Shown here: piece after piece, positions 12,580 to 23,618 of the stretch
Position numbering within the stretch: the stretch's first letter is position 1
Layout: the number at the start of each line of letters is the position of its first letter
Assembly: GCA_028274465.1 (NCBI GenBank)
Contig: CM051455.1
Span: 111,412,261-111,476,260, forward strand
Source of the DNA: Plantago ovata
Lineage: Eukaryota > Streptophyta > Magnoliopsida > Lamiales > Plantaginaceae
DNA: 64,000 nt
Direction of reading: 5' to 3'
Position numbers and translations under genes: made by a program
The notes under the pieces: generated by a model
The model's input: the letters and a program-made list of their open reading frames with translations, nothing else
Told to the model about the DNA's origin: nothing
The model's database searches: none

Positions 12580-12659
12580 CCCGGGCGAGTCGCCCGGGAC
12601 GTGGGGCGAATCGCCCCACACCGGGCGAATCGCCCGGTGTGTGGTGCGACTCGTCCCAC
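12580..12659 (+). promoter_or_regulatory. GC-rich palindrome array upstream of the LTR TATA box
   Basis: Three perfect palindromes and one imperfect one lie here. CCCGGGCGAGTCGCCCGGG is at 12580-12598 and GTGGGGCGAATCGCCCCAC at 12601-12619. A 25-nt palindrome with 12-bp arms (CACACCGGGCGA / TCGCCCGGTGTG) is at 12617-12641, and a degenerate copy is at 12641-12659. All share the core CGANTCG with different, complementary outer arms. The TATA box follows 13 bp later. Confidence 0.8.
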
Positions 12660-12671
12660 AGCTGCCGAATC

Positions 12672-12682
12672 ACTATATATAG
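12672..12682 (+). promoter_or_regulatory. TATA box of the Athila/Tat-like LTR
   Basis: ACTATATATAG lies just downstream of the palindrome array. Equivalent boxes occur in the related LTRs at 51191, 60393 (minus strand) and 63236. Confidence 0.6.
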
Positions 12683-13426
12683 TTGCTCAGTTTTCTCCGT
12701 TTTTCATACTTTCTGAGACCTTTTCTCTCACCTTTCTCATTAGTTTTAGGTAGGAATTCTCCATAGCCTGTTCTCGGGATTCTTAGCTTAGCAGATACTT
12801 TTTATTAGCGTTTTGGAGCTTGTAAGATCGCGATTCTTCGGAGATTGACAACCTTCGGTAACATTGTATCTTACAGTTTTTCTATTTATATTTATTTATC
12901 TTTCAACATGTTTTCATTCAATCTTGCTATGATTGGCATGACATCTATGAGTAGCTAAACTTCTCGTTGGTGATAGTATGTGATTTCTTAGCGAAGGGTT
13001 AATAATTATGCTAATGGCTATATCGCGCATTATACTTTGAGTTATTGCTTTATTTCTTTGATCTATCTAAACCTCTATCTTCATAGTGTTGAATAATAAC
13101 GGAACACAATTGGACAATTCATTGATCAAAGATCTCTATGCAAAACCGGGTACTTCATGCATGATTATTAACGTGCTATGCTTTTAATGACCATACTATC
13201 ACCAGCCTCCATTATCTGATAAGAAAAACCTTTGCTAAGTAGTTTGTTGATTTTATATTCTTAAGTTAGATTAGATAAAGCTAGGTATAGTCCTTAGAGA
13301 TCGACACTCGAGGTTATTTTACTGCTACACTACGGTTTTCGTTGTAGTTGTGAATTGCCTTTGGCTAAATACAAATTTATTTGATTAACTAGAATCTGAC
13401 AAGTTCTAAACCAGTTCATCAGAGTC

Positions 13427-13985
13427 TACTGTGAATTTCATATTGAGGTACATACAGTTTCATCATGCAAACACCCCTGCAGTACCCCATATTGCTTCGC
13501 GTACAGATGGAACACGCCAAGGACCATGGGAGCCTCCACCACCAGGTACGGTGAAAGCCAACTTCGATGCATCTGTACCAAAAAACGGCAAATCAGGGGG
13601 GATAGGAGCTGTTTTGCGTGACCATACAGGTCTCATACTTGCTTGGGCTCGACAAAGAATAACAGCAGGACTTTCTGTCGAGATAGCCGAAGCGTATGCA
13701 GCTAGGTTAGCGCTCTGGCTAGCTAAGCATTTGGGGTATGATCGCATCTGGCTCGAGGGAGACGCCCTACTCATGATCAAAGGCATCAACTCACCGCAAA
13801 GTAACATAGAAGTCAATGGAGCAGTGTATGAAGAATTGAGGACTCACCTCTCCTCCTTTAATGCTTTCGAAGTAACCCATGTGCGTCGGGAAGCAAACAG
13901 GCTTGCTCATCTCCTTAGTCGAAATTTTGCCTCTAATTGTTTGGGCTTCACAGCATTACCGTTCGACTATAGCGAAATAACGTAG
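13427..13985 (+). pseudogene. LINE ORF2 C-terminus: RNase H domain (RVT_3)
   Basis: This is the displaced end of ORF2. It reads VKANFDASVPKNGKSGGIGA, then LRDHTG, a Glu in SVEIAEAYAARLAL, LEGDALLMIKGI and HVRREANRLAHLLSR, which are the D, E, D and H/D blocks of plant L1 RNase H. It ends at TAG 13983-13985. Standing alone it would be called an RNase H-like gene, but the GAGTC duplication on both sides of 8742-13421 shows it is the severed LINE tail. Confidence 0.92.
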
Positions 13986-14104
13986 ATCCTTTTGCTCTTG
14001 TGTTTGAGTTTTATCTGTACTGCTGGCAACTTGCTTGTATTACTGAGTTCTAGCTCTGTTTCTTGATTTCTATTAATGAAAGTCATTTTTCTTTAAAAAA
14101 AAAC
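13986..14104 (+). other. LINE 3' UTR and poly(A) tail
   Basis: A short T-rich 3' UTR ends in a run of ten A at 14095-14104, the normal 3' end of an L1 insertion. The matching 5' target duplication is not recoverable because the 5' end is missing. Confidence 0.8.
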
Positions 14105-14686
14105 AGAGAAGTTATGTACTATGGGAAAGAAATTTCACCCTCTAAAATGCAAAATTATGTCAGTCCACAAAATACTTAATTATAGGAAAAAAAGTCCCAT
14201 TTTTCTTTTTTCGTTTTTTCCTATTCTGGTATTGAAGAGTCGAAGACTTTTATTTATTTATTTATTTGTTTGGATATATCCGGTTCTAGACCAATTTATA
14301 TCCACTTAAAAAAGATGTCAAAAAATGTAAATGCAGTTTGGATGTCATCATAAACCACACATCAACGATTATTTACCAAAAACTTAGACATAGAAATTGC
14401 CCCAGTTCAGAGTACCGAACTTGTCAGGCTTTTCACATTCTACTTGGTGAACTTGTATACATGCTCCCTAGTACAATTTAAATGTGAGGATAAAAGATAT
14501 GCATGTTGAATTATTAATTAGATAATTAAGAAGATTATAACTATAATACTGAAAGGTCAGCAGATGGAGCCCTGCCTGACCTGAATCTTATCCATCTCTA
14601 TTTAAACTAATCCACTAAGAAGAAGGGGAATGAGAGAAATCAGCATTTGTTCAACAGTTGCTGAATTTAACTTTCAAAATCAACAA
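14105..14686. other. Intergenic, upstream of the SUMO-like gene
   Basis: No gene or repeat is recognised. A possible TATA element (CTATTTAAAC, 14598-14607) lies about 80 bp before the start codon of the SUMO-like gene, which would give a short 5' UTR. Confidence 0.5.
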
Positions 14687-15272
14687 ATGGGTTTTCATGA
14701 GATGGAAGAGATCAAGAAGCCCGCGACACACATCACTCTCAGGGTCACAAGCCAGGTCCTGTCTTGCCTGTGTTTATTTTGGCCGCGCATATAGACTAAA
14801 TTGTTCTGTTCTAGTTGTATAACCTTCATTCATATCGAAGTACTTATACTTAATATATTTACTTAATTTCTAAATAGATGAATGTTTTTGTGATATATTA
14901 ACTGTGCGCAGGATGAGCACAATGTGCTTTTCAGAATTGGGAGGAACGTGCGATTGGGAGATCTTATGTACGCTTACTGCATCAAACAAGGAGCTGAGTG
15001 GGGCACTTTGAGGTTCATTTTTGATGGAACTCGTATTGTGCCCCAGAAGATTCCCGAAGAGGTGACAGCTCTCTCTTTGCTCTCCCTGCGTGTTTTCTCT
15101 TTTGTGTTCTTAACTTTTCTTCAAGTATCGTTGAGTGAAGAATTATTAGACAAAAAAAATATATAGTATATTTCTTGATTTCCTTGGTGACAAACATGCA
15201 AGTTTTCATTTCCAGTTGGGAATGCGGGAAGGTGATGTCATAGATGTATTCACTGAGCAGATTAGTGGATAG
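14687..15272 (+). CDS. SUMO-like protein, three exons, lacks C-terminal Gly-Gly
   Basis: Exons 14687-14755, 14912-15061 and 15216-15272 have GT-AG introns of 156 and 154 bp, both in phase 0. They encode a 91-residue ubiquitin-fold protein. Exon 1 gives MGFHEMEEIKKPATHITLRV. Exon 2 carries NVLFRIGRNVRLGDLMYAYC and FIFDGTRIVP, matching the SUMO blocks around F-x-I-x-x-x-x-x-L-x-x-L-M-x-A-Y-C and F-x-F-D-G-x-R. Exon 3 reads LGMREGDVIDVFTEQISG. Both intron positions, before D/E-x-N-x-V and after P-x-E, are those of plant SUMO genes, so this is a true descendant and not a processed copy. SUMO is matured by proteases that expose Gly-Gly; here the end is Ser-Gly followed directly by a stop. Conjugation is therefore unlikely; binding through SUMO-interaction motifs remains possible. 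The frame is open and splice sites are intact, but expression is unknown and a young pseudogene cannot be excluded. Confidence 0.85.
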
Positions 15273-16379
15273 CGATTCGTACGTATGACAGAAGAGGATT
15301 GAATATATTGGGAACAGAATTACTTTACATTGTATTTAATTAGATCTTCTAATTTCTTCCATCTAGCTTGTTGCTCAAGTTACTACTTGGATGATAATAA
15401 TATGATATGTTTAGTAAAGATTTGAAATGCAACAAGCTCATATTAGCTTACATGAGCAAACAGCTAGCATCTCTCAAAAGCTTCAAATCAGCATATTATC
15501 TAACTTCACAAAAGCAGCCCCTCGCCTATTGCAAGAGGAAAGAGTCATCTATCTGATTCATCTAACCGATTTGTGCAACATTTTAAGGCTCATGGAAAAT
15601 TTCCTTTGAGCTAGATAGACCGATGAATGTCTCTCTTTCTCTATTATCCTAGGCCCCTCGAGCAATAGCAAAGTTGCACCGAGTGCCAAAGTTCCAATTG
15701 GAAATATCTCCCAATGCATACACCTGTAGTACTAGTGCTAACACTAAGCCGTTTGGGCCCAATGAGCCACAGACTTGGTATAGCCAGACAAACTACGTGC
15801 ATGTTTCAGATACTGCTAGGCGCTAGCCAGCATGATCAACGCCCCAATCAAACTGGGAATTAGCTCCTCGACTGGGATATCATTCTTTCAGATTATGAAT
15901 GATTATCCCTACTTATCCGAGCACATTATATTTGCAGTGAGAAGACCCTGTTCAGTACTAGACCTTAAATATGTTGTACTTAAACATGATAATAAAGATC
16001 TGATTTCTAATTAAGGCTCATGTTCTCTAGCCCCTGCACTAAATTCTTATTTGCTGCCACAACCCTTCTACAGTACATTCTTAAGACAGAATTTCAACTG
16101 TAAGTCCCAAATCTTCCTTGCTTCACCGCGTGATAACCTGTGGCAGATTCCTTCACTGTCTCCGATTTTGTGAGCATATGTCAAATTTCTCCATGTTCAA
16201 TAAGGAGTTTTAAAAAAAAAAATATCTACATTATTTTGGAAATTAATTTGATAAAATTCTAATGAAATACAAAAATTCAATTTTTTAGTGATTTTGACAA
16301 TTTGAACATGAAATTTAAATGTCTATAGCGATATTGAATTCTAAAAAACAAGAAAAAACAGAATCTACGTTACACCCAT
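15273..16379. other. Intergenic between the SUMO-like and PAM68-like genes
   Basis: This holds the 3' flanks of two convergent genes. No coding similarity, RNA gene or clear transposon was recognised; the small frames at 15427 and 15832 have no familiar composition. Confidence 0.5.
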
Positions 16380-16922
16380 TTAGTAATCCTGTTTATCATC
16401 TTCTTCTTCTTGGTCATCTTCTTCCTTCCACATCTCATCCCAATTCTTCTGAAACTGCTCAAACCCTAGAAAAGACCCTTCTTTCTCCCCATCCAAACTC
16501 GTGGACAGGCTCCCGTACGCAATCCCAAGAGCCGAAGCTCCAAACGTCACAAAAACAGCCAAAAACGGCACCCATTTGGGCACCTCCCACAACCCTCTCT
16601 CTTTCACCAAACCAATTATTTGCAGCGACGCAAAACCAGTCAGCAATGGCACTCCAACACTGAACAGAATTCTTGAAATCATTCTCTCGAATACCACCTC
16701 AGGCAACTTATCATCGTCATCATCCTCTTTTTTCCTTCTCTTTCTGGGCGTTGTTTGTTTGGACCTTGGAGTGAATCCCTTTGCTCCTCCGCTGTGAAGC
16801 CTCCATGATCTCGGCTGGGTTTGGTGGAAGGATCGGTGGGTTTGTAGGTGCTGACATGGAGCTGCAGGTCTTGTGGTTTGGGAAGGTATGATAGTTTGTA
16901 GGATGATAGTTAGGCTTTTCAT
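16380..16922 (-). CDS. PAM68/PAM68-like chloroplast membrane protein (DUF3464)
   Basis: This single-exon gene encodes 180 residues. I start it at the Met at 16922 (MKSLTIILQTIIPSQTTRPA) rather than the in-frame Met at 16982, because the shorter form opens with a Ser/Thr/Arg-rich, acid-poor stretch typical of a plastid transit peptide. A basic-acidic hinge (RKRRKKEDDDDDKLPE) follows, then VFERMISRIL and two membrane helices (about ILFSVGVPLLTGFASLQIIG and WVPFLAVFVTFGASALGIAY). The family signature ALGIAYGSLSTSLDGEKEGS then leads to NWDEMWKEE and a long acidic tail. In Arabidopsis, PAM68 assists photosystem II assembly and PAM68L assists NDH assembly in thylakoids; I cannot tell from memory which paralogue this is. 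The frame is intact and the gene is convergent with the SUMO-like gene. It probably is a functioning host gene. Confidence 0.88.
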   Translation of the reverse strand: MKSLTIILQTIIPSQTTRPAAPCQHLQTHRSFHQTQPRSWRLHSGGAKGFTPRSKQTTPRKRRKKEDDDDDKLPEVVFERMISRILFSVGVPLLTGFASLQIIGLVKERGLWEVPKWVPFLAVFVTFGASALGIAYGSLSTSLDGEKEGSFLGFEQFQKNWDEMWKEEDDQEEEDDKQDY

Positions 16923-17824
16923 GGTTTGCCCACTTCTTGAATTAATATTGACATACTTTTTGTGGGTATTCAATTTTATCATATCTCATCGAGTCCATAT
17001 GAATGGTTATGTATTTTTCAAGATAATCGACTGGGCCCATTGATGTGGACCTCTTTTTAAATGAAGAAAAAACAAATACAATCTCGGATGGCACATTTCC
17101 TATGCAAACTCGTTTGGTTTTGAATTCGAATTTTAGGAGGTTTGCATAATTAGTGGGGCGTTTGGTTTAATAATAGTATCCACAATAAAGTCACAAGATA
17201 GTATATGATTTTAAGTGATATATCTTGTATCATATTTGGGGTATACCCCTCATAAAAGAAAACGTTAAGAATCTAAAAAAATGAAATACGTAAAAAATCT
17301 AAAAAAACACATGAGTATAAAATGATATTTCTTTGTCCCATTAAAAATTAAATTAAATAGTTTGATTTTTTTTCTACATTTTTCAAATTTGAGCATAAAT
17401 TACTTTTAAACTATAATTATAAAATATTTAACAAAATTATATAATAAAAATATATATAGACCTCCACCTTTTGTTATTATAATTTTATTATAGAATTATC
17501 ATTATATAGTCAAACTCAAAAGTGTTAAAGCGAAAAGAATCAAACTAGGTAGATTATAATGGGATGAATGAAGTATACTTTAATAGCCAAACTATGCAAT
17601 ATATTATAATTTGATATCTAATTCAAAATATATTAGTAAAATCATGTAAAAAAATCATAATAGGTTGTAAACATCAGAATTCATTATTATTGATAAATAA
17701 AACAACCAAATATTAATAAATTTGAAATATAATAAATACGAGATTTAAAAAATTATTTATCTATTTAAAAGTTTTAATACTTACCTGATGGGCGTCAAAC
17801 ACCAAAGTTAAATTTGTTTAAATG
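16923..17824. other. AT-rich intergenic, upstream of the PAM68-like gene
   Basis: This is the promoter side of the PAM68-like gene. It contains a degenerate MITE (17326-17577). No coding sequence was recognised. Confidence 0.5.
17326..17577. mobile_element. Degenerate Stowaway-like MITE
   Basis: The left end (TTTCTTTGTCCCATTAAAA then TAGTTTGATT) and the reverse complement of the right end (TACTTCATTCATCCCATTAT then TAGTTTGATT) are related. They resemble the CTCCCTCCGTCCCATTA termini of plant Stowaway elements. The length of about 250 bp and AT-richness fit. The ends are too worn to confirm a TA target duplication. Confidence 0.5.
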
Positions 17825-17829
17825 CTTAC

Positions 17830-19400
17830 CGTTGGTCCCTTTAAACAACAAGAAAAGACTAGGGGGGGTGAATAGTCTTTTCAAACTTTCGTCGTTTAAA
17901 AACTTTCTCAGCAAGTGCTTATTATTTTTCAGTAATGAGTTTGTTGATACTTAACTTTCTCAGCAAGCGCAAGTTACTTTACAGTAACTAGGTTTGCTGA
18001 TACTTAAAATCAGAGAGCGGAAGTCTTTGATACAATAAGTGTTTTTTCAGTAAATGAAGGTTTCAGCAAGTGATGTGAGTGACTGTGTACAGATAGATAC
18101 GATTTGCTGAAAACCAAGTACAGTAAGTAAATCACACAAACACTTTTATAGTGGTATCTGAGAGTGGCGTAATTTCTCAACTAATCCACTTTGTCCTTTC
18201 AAGGACTGAATCCACTAAGATAAGTTTGAGGTTCCTTACAACACCTATCTAGAGCGATTCAAACAGAAACCAAAGCACACTTGCTTCGTCTCCAACCTAA
18301 CTAGAGAACGTAATCTTGTTCTCCACCAAACTTGGTACTTTTAATCAGCAAAACTATGCTCGATTAAGTTCCCCCTGAATATCACGCCTGAAAGGGTGTA
18401 TTTTCAGTTAGAGAGGTTTGGGATGAGATAACTTAATTATAACTTATTCAGTTACAACAAGTAATCTAAGAAACAAAATTTTGAATACTTTGCAGTAAAC
18501 AAGTTTGATTGTTTCTGGTGTCAAGACTTGTTCTTGTTCGAAAGAAAGAAAGAACACTTAACTAATTTCTTAGTCGTGTAAATTCTACTTCTTCACAAGT
18601 AGCTTTTTCAAGCTTTAAGTCTTGGAACGGATCAATGGCAGTAGAGAGTATTGAAGGGTATGTGAGTTTAAGCACAAGTGAGAGTATGATCACGTTGTTG
18701 ACACACTTCAACTCTTTGCCGGATGACCTCTATTTATAGTGAAACTAAGGAGCCGTTTGAATTTCAAATTCTAAGGCTTTTGTTCCTTAAAATGTCACTA
18801 TCTTGCTTTTGTACTTTCATCAGCATCCTTGTTTGTCTTCTAGTCTTCATGTCCTTCGCGTGCAAGCTTTGCATTTAATGCTCTGTTGAATAAAATTCAA
18901 ACAGTAACATTGGAGTGCAAATACAAGTACTTTCAGCAAGAGGTCACATATGTTCCATCAGCAAGTGGTCAGTCTCAGTTTCAGCAAGCACAACCTACTT
19001 TGTCGTATAGATTTTCACTTATGCAATGCTGTTGCTGAAGTTTCCACTTTCTGAGCAACATGTGCCTTTGTAGATACCAGTCTTCAGAAATCTTCTAGTC
19101 TTTAGTATTCAAAAATCTTCAAGATTCTGAGCGGTTCTAAATGCTTCAATAGTTTGTTTGTAAAAACGAAGTACATCATCAGCAAATGCTTCAATAGGTT
19201 GTATTTCTTTTCAGAAAACAAGATACATCATAAGCGGTAAAACCAACCTATCTAGCACCTATTCTAAGTCTTCAGCAAACGTTCCTCTTTTATAATGTCC
19301 TTAAAATTCTAAATTCCTATGGACCTTAAGAGTACTAGTTACTAGACTTTCCTTAATTTAGCATGGTTAATTGCTCATCAAAATTACATGTTTCCTAACA
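17830..19400 (-). repeat. Element II 3' LTR
   Basis: It pairs with 53409-54989. It shows the same TATA box (CTATAAATAG on the minus strand, 18730-18739) and the nested hairpin pair near its inner U5 end (about 17911-18005). The flanking duplication CTTAC is intact. Confidence 0.92.
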
Positions 19401-19415
19401 AATTTCCCCCTTTTT
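19401..19415 (-). other. Polypurine tract of element II
   Basis: AAAAAGGGGGAAATT on the minus strand lies immediately before the 3' LTR. The same tract is at 25269-25283 in element I. Confidence 0.85.
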
Positions 19416-19663
19416 GATGTTAGCAATCCATGGCTAAATTAATTGTTACCCTTTTAGAGGTTTCTGATGTTGAATAAATCAGTTGATTAATGCAAGCATA
19501 CTTGAATAATTAAACAGTAAGCATAAGTAAATTGCATAATAAAAAACCAATAAGAGTCAAAAGCTTCATTGCTGATAGTTATCTTTCAAAAGTTTACAAG
19601 AAAGAGCAGAGATAACTAAACAAAATCAGCAAATAAAAACTTTAACATAACTATTACAGAGAG

Positions 19664-22600
19664 TTAAGCTCTTCCATATGATTTTCTCAAAATCTCTCTT
19701 ACACTCTTCTCGGCAAGTGTAGTAAATTCAACACAGTCCTTTTCGTAGTTATCAAGTAGCCTACGGACTTGTAATTGAAGAATCCTTGCATTTTTGCAAG
19801 CAGTATGATGATGCTTTTCAGCATTCATTTCCATGTAATGAGTTACCCACAAATGCATGCCCCAATTGCTGGCATGGAGAAGCTGTGTATCTGAAATGCT
19901 TTTAGGATGAATCTTTCTTAGCCAGAGAAGATCTTCTTCTTGATCCTTAGCAGTGAGATAGAAGTACTCATAATGAATCAATCCAAGTTTCTTCTTTGTA
20001 TTCTTGGTTACTGGGTCAGAGTAATAAGCAATGCCAACTGGTTTTATCAAATCTGGTTCTTGTCTTATAGACTTACCAATTGAAGTTCTTCTTACTGAGA
20101 CTTCAAGATTCAACCATCTCCCAACAATATTTCTTGGAAGGGACTCATCCCTTTGTTTCATTTTTACCTTGATTTCAATCCATGTGAACATTTGGTTCAA
20201 TATGGTTGTAGGAAAGAACTCATTCACCAGCAAGTCTTCCAGCTTTAAGCTCCAGCAACCATGAACGTTTCCGATCACGTTCCGAGTGGTTTCATCATTG
20301 ATGGTCTTTGTATACTCGATGCCGGAGCCAATAGCAATGCTGGCCAGCCTCTTTTCTTCCTGTCTTTGCCTTCTTCTTCTTGACTTTGCATTGTCTTGAT
20401 CTCTTGCTGAAGATCTTGAGTCAGAAGAGAAATGCTTTGAATGGCCAGACGGAGTTAATGCTGTAATTGGTCTAGCTCTTATGGCTTGAGCTATTGTCTG
20501 ATTGTTATCATTATCATCATCATATTCATTCAGATCTTGATGACTTTCAGTGTGGCAAAAATCTTGAGTTTCAGCAACAGTTTTTCTCTTTTTGGGACTT
20601 GCTGAATTTAACTCAGATTCTGCTTGTCTTTTAGAACTTTGCTCTTTTTCAGCAAGAGGTTCTATGGGCAGTGGCTCATCAACAGTAGGAGGGGTTTGGG
20701 TTCTTTTTCTTGTACTTCTCTTTTCCCCCTTAGACATGGATTGCAACATCGGAGTGATGTGCAGAGAGTAGAACTCATTGCAGTTTTCAACAAGAGTACT
20801 TAGGCTGTTGTATTTCATGATGATTTGTTGTTGATCAGAAGTCATTTTTGACAACTCATTTTTGATACTCACCATGAAAGTCTGAGCCTTTACTAGAGTG
20901 GTCTTTGCGAGCCGGAGTGCTTGACTTATATCTTCTTCATAGCTCTTGTGATAAAGACTGATGTCTTTTTGAGCTGTTGTAAGAGTAGTAGTGCGTCCCA
21001 GCACTGTAGCCAATATTTTCCCAATGTCAAGCGGGCTCTCAGCAAGCAATGCCTCATCTTCTGCTTTGCAGACATCATGGACTTTCTTCAGTGCCAAAAA
21101 TTCTAGGAGTGAACTCCTCAACTCGTGGGAACGGCACTAGATTTGGGGTCAAGGAATGAACTTTCAGTTCTGAAGCAAACTGATCATCTTTCATCATCAA
21201 TTCTCCTCTCAAATCATCGTCTACATCATTTATATAATCAGGAGGAGGGATTTGAACCACTTTGAGGTCTCTCTTGGAGTTTTCATCCTCATTTGCTGAT
21301 AGATCATCGTCATCCTCAGATTCATCAAGGTCATCAACCTTGGAACCTAAGTCAGCAGCTTCATTTCCTTTTGGTTGAGTGGTTGCTGATGGCAACTCTT
21401 CAGACTCAACAACTGGAGTTTCACCAGTAGTTAATTTTGATTGAGTAGTTGTTGAGGGCAACGTTTGAGACTCAATTACTGGAGTTTCGCCAGTAGTTAG
21501 TTTTAATTGAGTAGTTGCTGAGGGCAACATTTGAGACTCAATTACTGGAGTTTCGCCAGTAGTAAGTGGAAGGGAGGGGACTTCCTTTGGTTTTACTCCT
21601 GAAGATTGACCAATTTCCAGATCCTGCGTATGCCTTGCATGGATCATGAGACTGTTTTGTAGAGCGCATTGGTAATCTTCATCCATTTCATCTTCATCAT
21701 CAAGGTTTGCATCAGTGACCTTGGCATCAGAAAGTTGGCTTTAGCCATGTTTCAAGGCAGCCCGTTTTCTGGCATATTCTTCTTCAGTATCAGCACCTTG
21801 TACAGGTGCTTGATTTTCAGCATCAGCAGGAGTAGGTTGAGATTCATGCTGAGGTGTTGGTTGTTCAGCTTGCTGATTGTCTTGTGGTTCAGTTTCAGCA
21901 ACTGTCATTTTTAGTCCACCAGTATTAGGACTTGGACCTTGATTGTCATCATCGTCATCCTTTTTGTCCTTTGAATCTTTCCCTTCATCATCACTGGGAT
22001 CAGTAGGGATGTTTTCATCTTCTTCCTCTTCATCATCATCAGTCAAAATGACTAGCTCAAGGTGCTTGTATAGAGCAACACTCGATACTTCCTCTTCCTC
22101 ATTGATTTTGTGGGGATCAGCCACCACGGGTACAAATAAACCCTTGAGCATCACAGCTTGTTCAACTGGAGAGGCACTCTTGAATTTTGCCTTCATATTC
22201 TCTCTGATTTGAGCAATCAGATTCGAGCTCATTAGCTGAGAATATGACATGTGTTCAGGAAGTATGGAGTGGACAAACGTCTCGAGCTTCAGCAGAGAAG
22301 ATCTATTTTTCTCATTTGATAGATGAAGATGGAGATCAGAAAAGTCCATCCTTCTGTACCTTTGCCAGTTGCTGACAAACTTAGCAACTCTTGACAAGGT
22401 TGTTCTCTTGAAGTTCAAGTAAAGTTCTTCAGGACTCACTTGAGAATCTTCAGTGATGTGCACCACTTCAGTGGTCTCCTTTAGAGCCTGAAAAAGAATA
22501 ATATTTAGATCAGGAGAGGTTTGGATAATTGCTTTAGAGTTCAAAGCTGAAACATGAATTACCTGCTGAGGTTCAACAAGCTCATGTTGTACAATGTTCA

Positions 22601-23613
22601 TTCCTTGAGGAGCTTGAGTAGCATCCTCCATTTGTTCTTCCTGAAATAAATATGAGTTAGACACAAGTACTAAGCTGTCAAACTTAGTTTTATTACCAAA
22701 AACTTTAACTACCTGCTGAGCAGGAAGTGTTGATTCTGGTGCAGAGGCTTCAGCAACCATCTGACTTGCATCTTGAGAAGTCTGTAGAGATATCATAATA
22801 TTAGTAAAAGAATAAGTTTCAGAAAGTGAAGTTTTACTGATGGTTGAGTTATCTACCTGCTGAAGAAGGACAGGTTGTGGCTCAGTCTTTTCAGCATTAA
22901 CAGTTTCTTCAGTTTCTAGGACTGTTTCTTGAACAGACTTCTTGGCTTGCTCTATTTGAGAAAGCTGCGCGGTTTCAACAATCTCCCTTGTCTCTGAAAT
23001 GACAAGTTGAGCAGAAGCATCTTGACCTTTAAGCTCACTGCTTGTCATAAAGACCTCAATGGATTTGTTGGATGATTCTTCAATATCCAATTCCATTTGT
23101 TGGCTTATAGCTTCTAGTACAAGCTGGACTTTGTCAATTGATGTCTTTGGTGAAATTGGGTCAGTATTCTCAGCATCACGAGATGCGTCGTTGAATAGTG
23201 CTTCTTGAGTTTCTTCAGCAACTTCTGTAACTTGAACCATTGTTGTTTCAGCAACTGGTTCTTTAGCAACCGTGGTTTCAGCAACTTGATGAGTTGCTTG
23301 TTCAGCAACCATCTTTTCAGCAGCATCAGCAAGTGCCGCAGTTCTCAGATCAGCAGCAATATCACTTGCTGGTTCCAGAGTTTGATCATCTAGATTATCT
23401 ACAATGTAGATATCCAGGACTTGGGCAGGAATTTCATTTCCACTGCCTTGTGGTGTGTTCTCAGTAGAAGGATCAACATTGAGTCGATCATTGAATGCCT
23501 CCACAAACACTTCAATGTTGCTGACATAGGCTTCAGTAACTACCTTGTCAACATCTATTGGAACATGCGTTTCAGCAATTGTCTGGGAATTGTCTGAGAG
23601 GTCATGGACAATA
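19664..23613 (-). pseudogene. Element II env-like region, C-terminal part
   Basis: Long minus-strand frames (23613-21741, 21686-21075 and 21121-19664) cover this region downstream of pol. The product is very rich in Glu, Thr, Val and Ser, with acidic runs. It includes a tandem TTGETPV(I/V)ES repeat (three units, about 21360-21570), coiled-coil-like stretches and a basic patch (KKRKTVAETQ and RRRRQRQEEK). The C-terminus has KHHHTACKNARILQLQVRRL. SIRE/Maximus elements carry such an extra env-like gene; I see no certain signal peptide or membrane anchor. The region is severed from its N-terminal part (40056-41373) by element I. Confidence 0.7.
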
Positions 23614-23618
23614 GGTAC

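Larger units (their letters stand above)
8742..13421 (+). mobile_element. Athila/Tat-like Ty3 element, non-autonomous, inserted in the LINE
   Basis: The ends TGATGAAC...GTTCATCA form a perfect 8-bp terminal inverted repeat and are flanked by the 5-bp duplication GAGTC (8737-8741 and 13422-13426). A full right LTR lies at 12265-13421; the left end is LTR-derived but mosaic. The internal part holds no recognisable reverse transcriptase or integrase. It has a weak coding remnant around 9870-10600, a tandem hairpin pair, a purine-rich tract and a long non-coding 3' region. Related copies sit at 50802-52043, 56828-60827 and 62860-64000. It is broken and would have needed proteins from a relative. 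Confidence 0.85.
12265..13421 (+). repeat. Right LTR of the Athila/Tat-like element (1157 bp)
   Basis: It begins TGATGAACGTG and ends GTTCATCA. It carries the palindrome array (12580-12659) and a TATA box (12673-12681) about 410 bp from its start. The last ~500 bp include the conserved stretch ending in CTTTGGCTAAATACAAATTT seen in all LTRs of this family. Confidence 0.9.

Noticed and set aside
13431-13985. Stand-alone RNase H-like host gene
   Set aside because: GAGTC duplications on both sides of 8742-13421 show this is the displaced 3' end of the LINE ORF2.
14121-14309. Small gene after the LINE tail
   Set aside because: Low-complexity Lys/Phe/Leu translation of AT-rich DNA with no recognised domain or splice context.
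16501-16797. Plus-strand coding sequence opposite the PAM68-like gene
   Set aside because: Antisense shadow; the minus strand has the conserved membrane domains and acidic tail.
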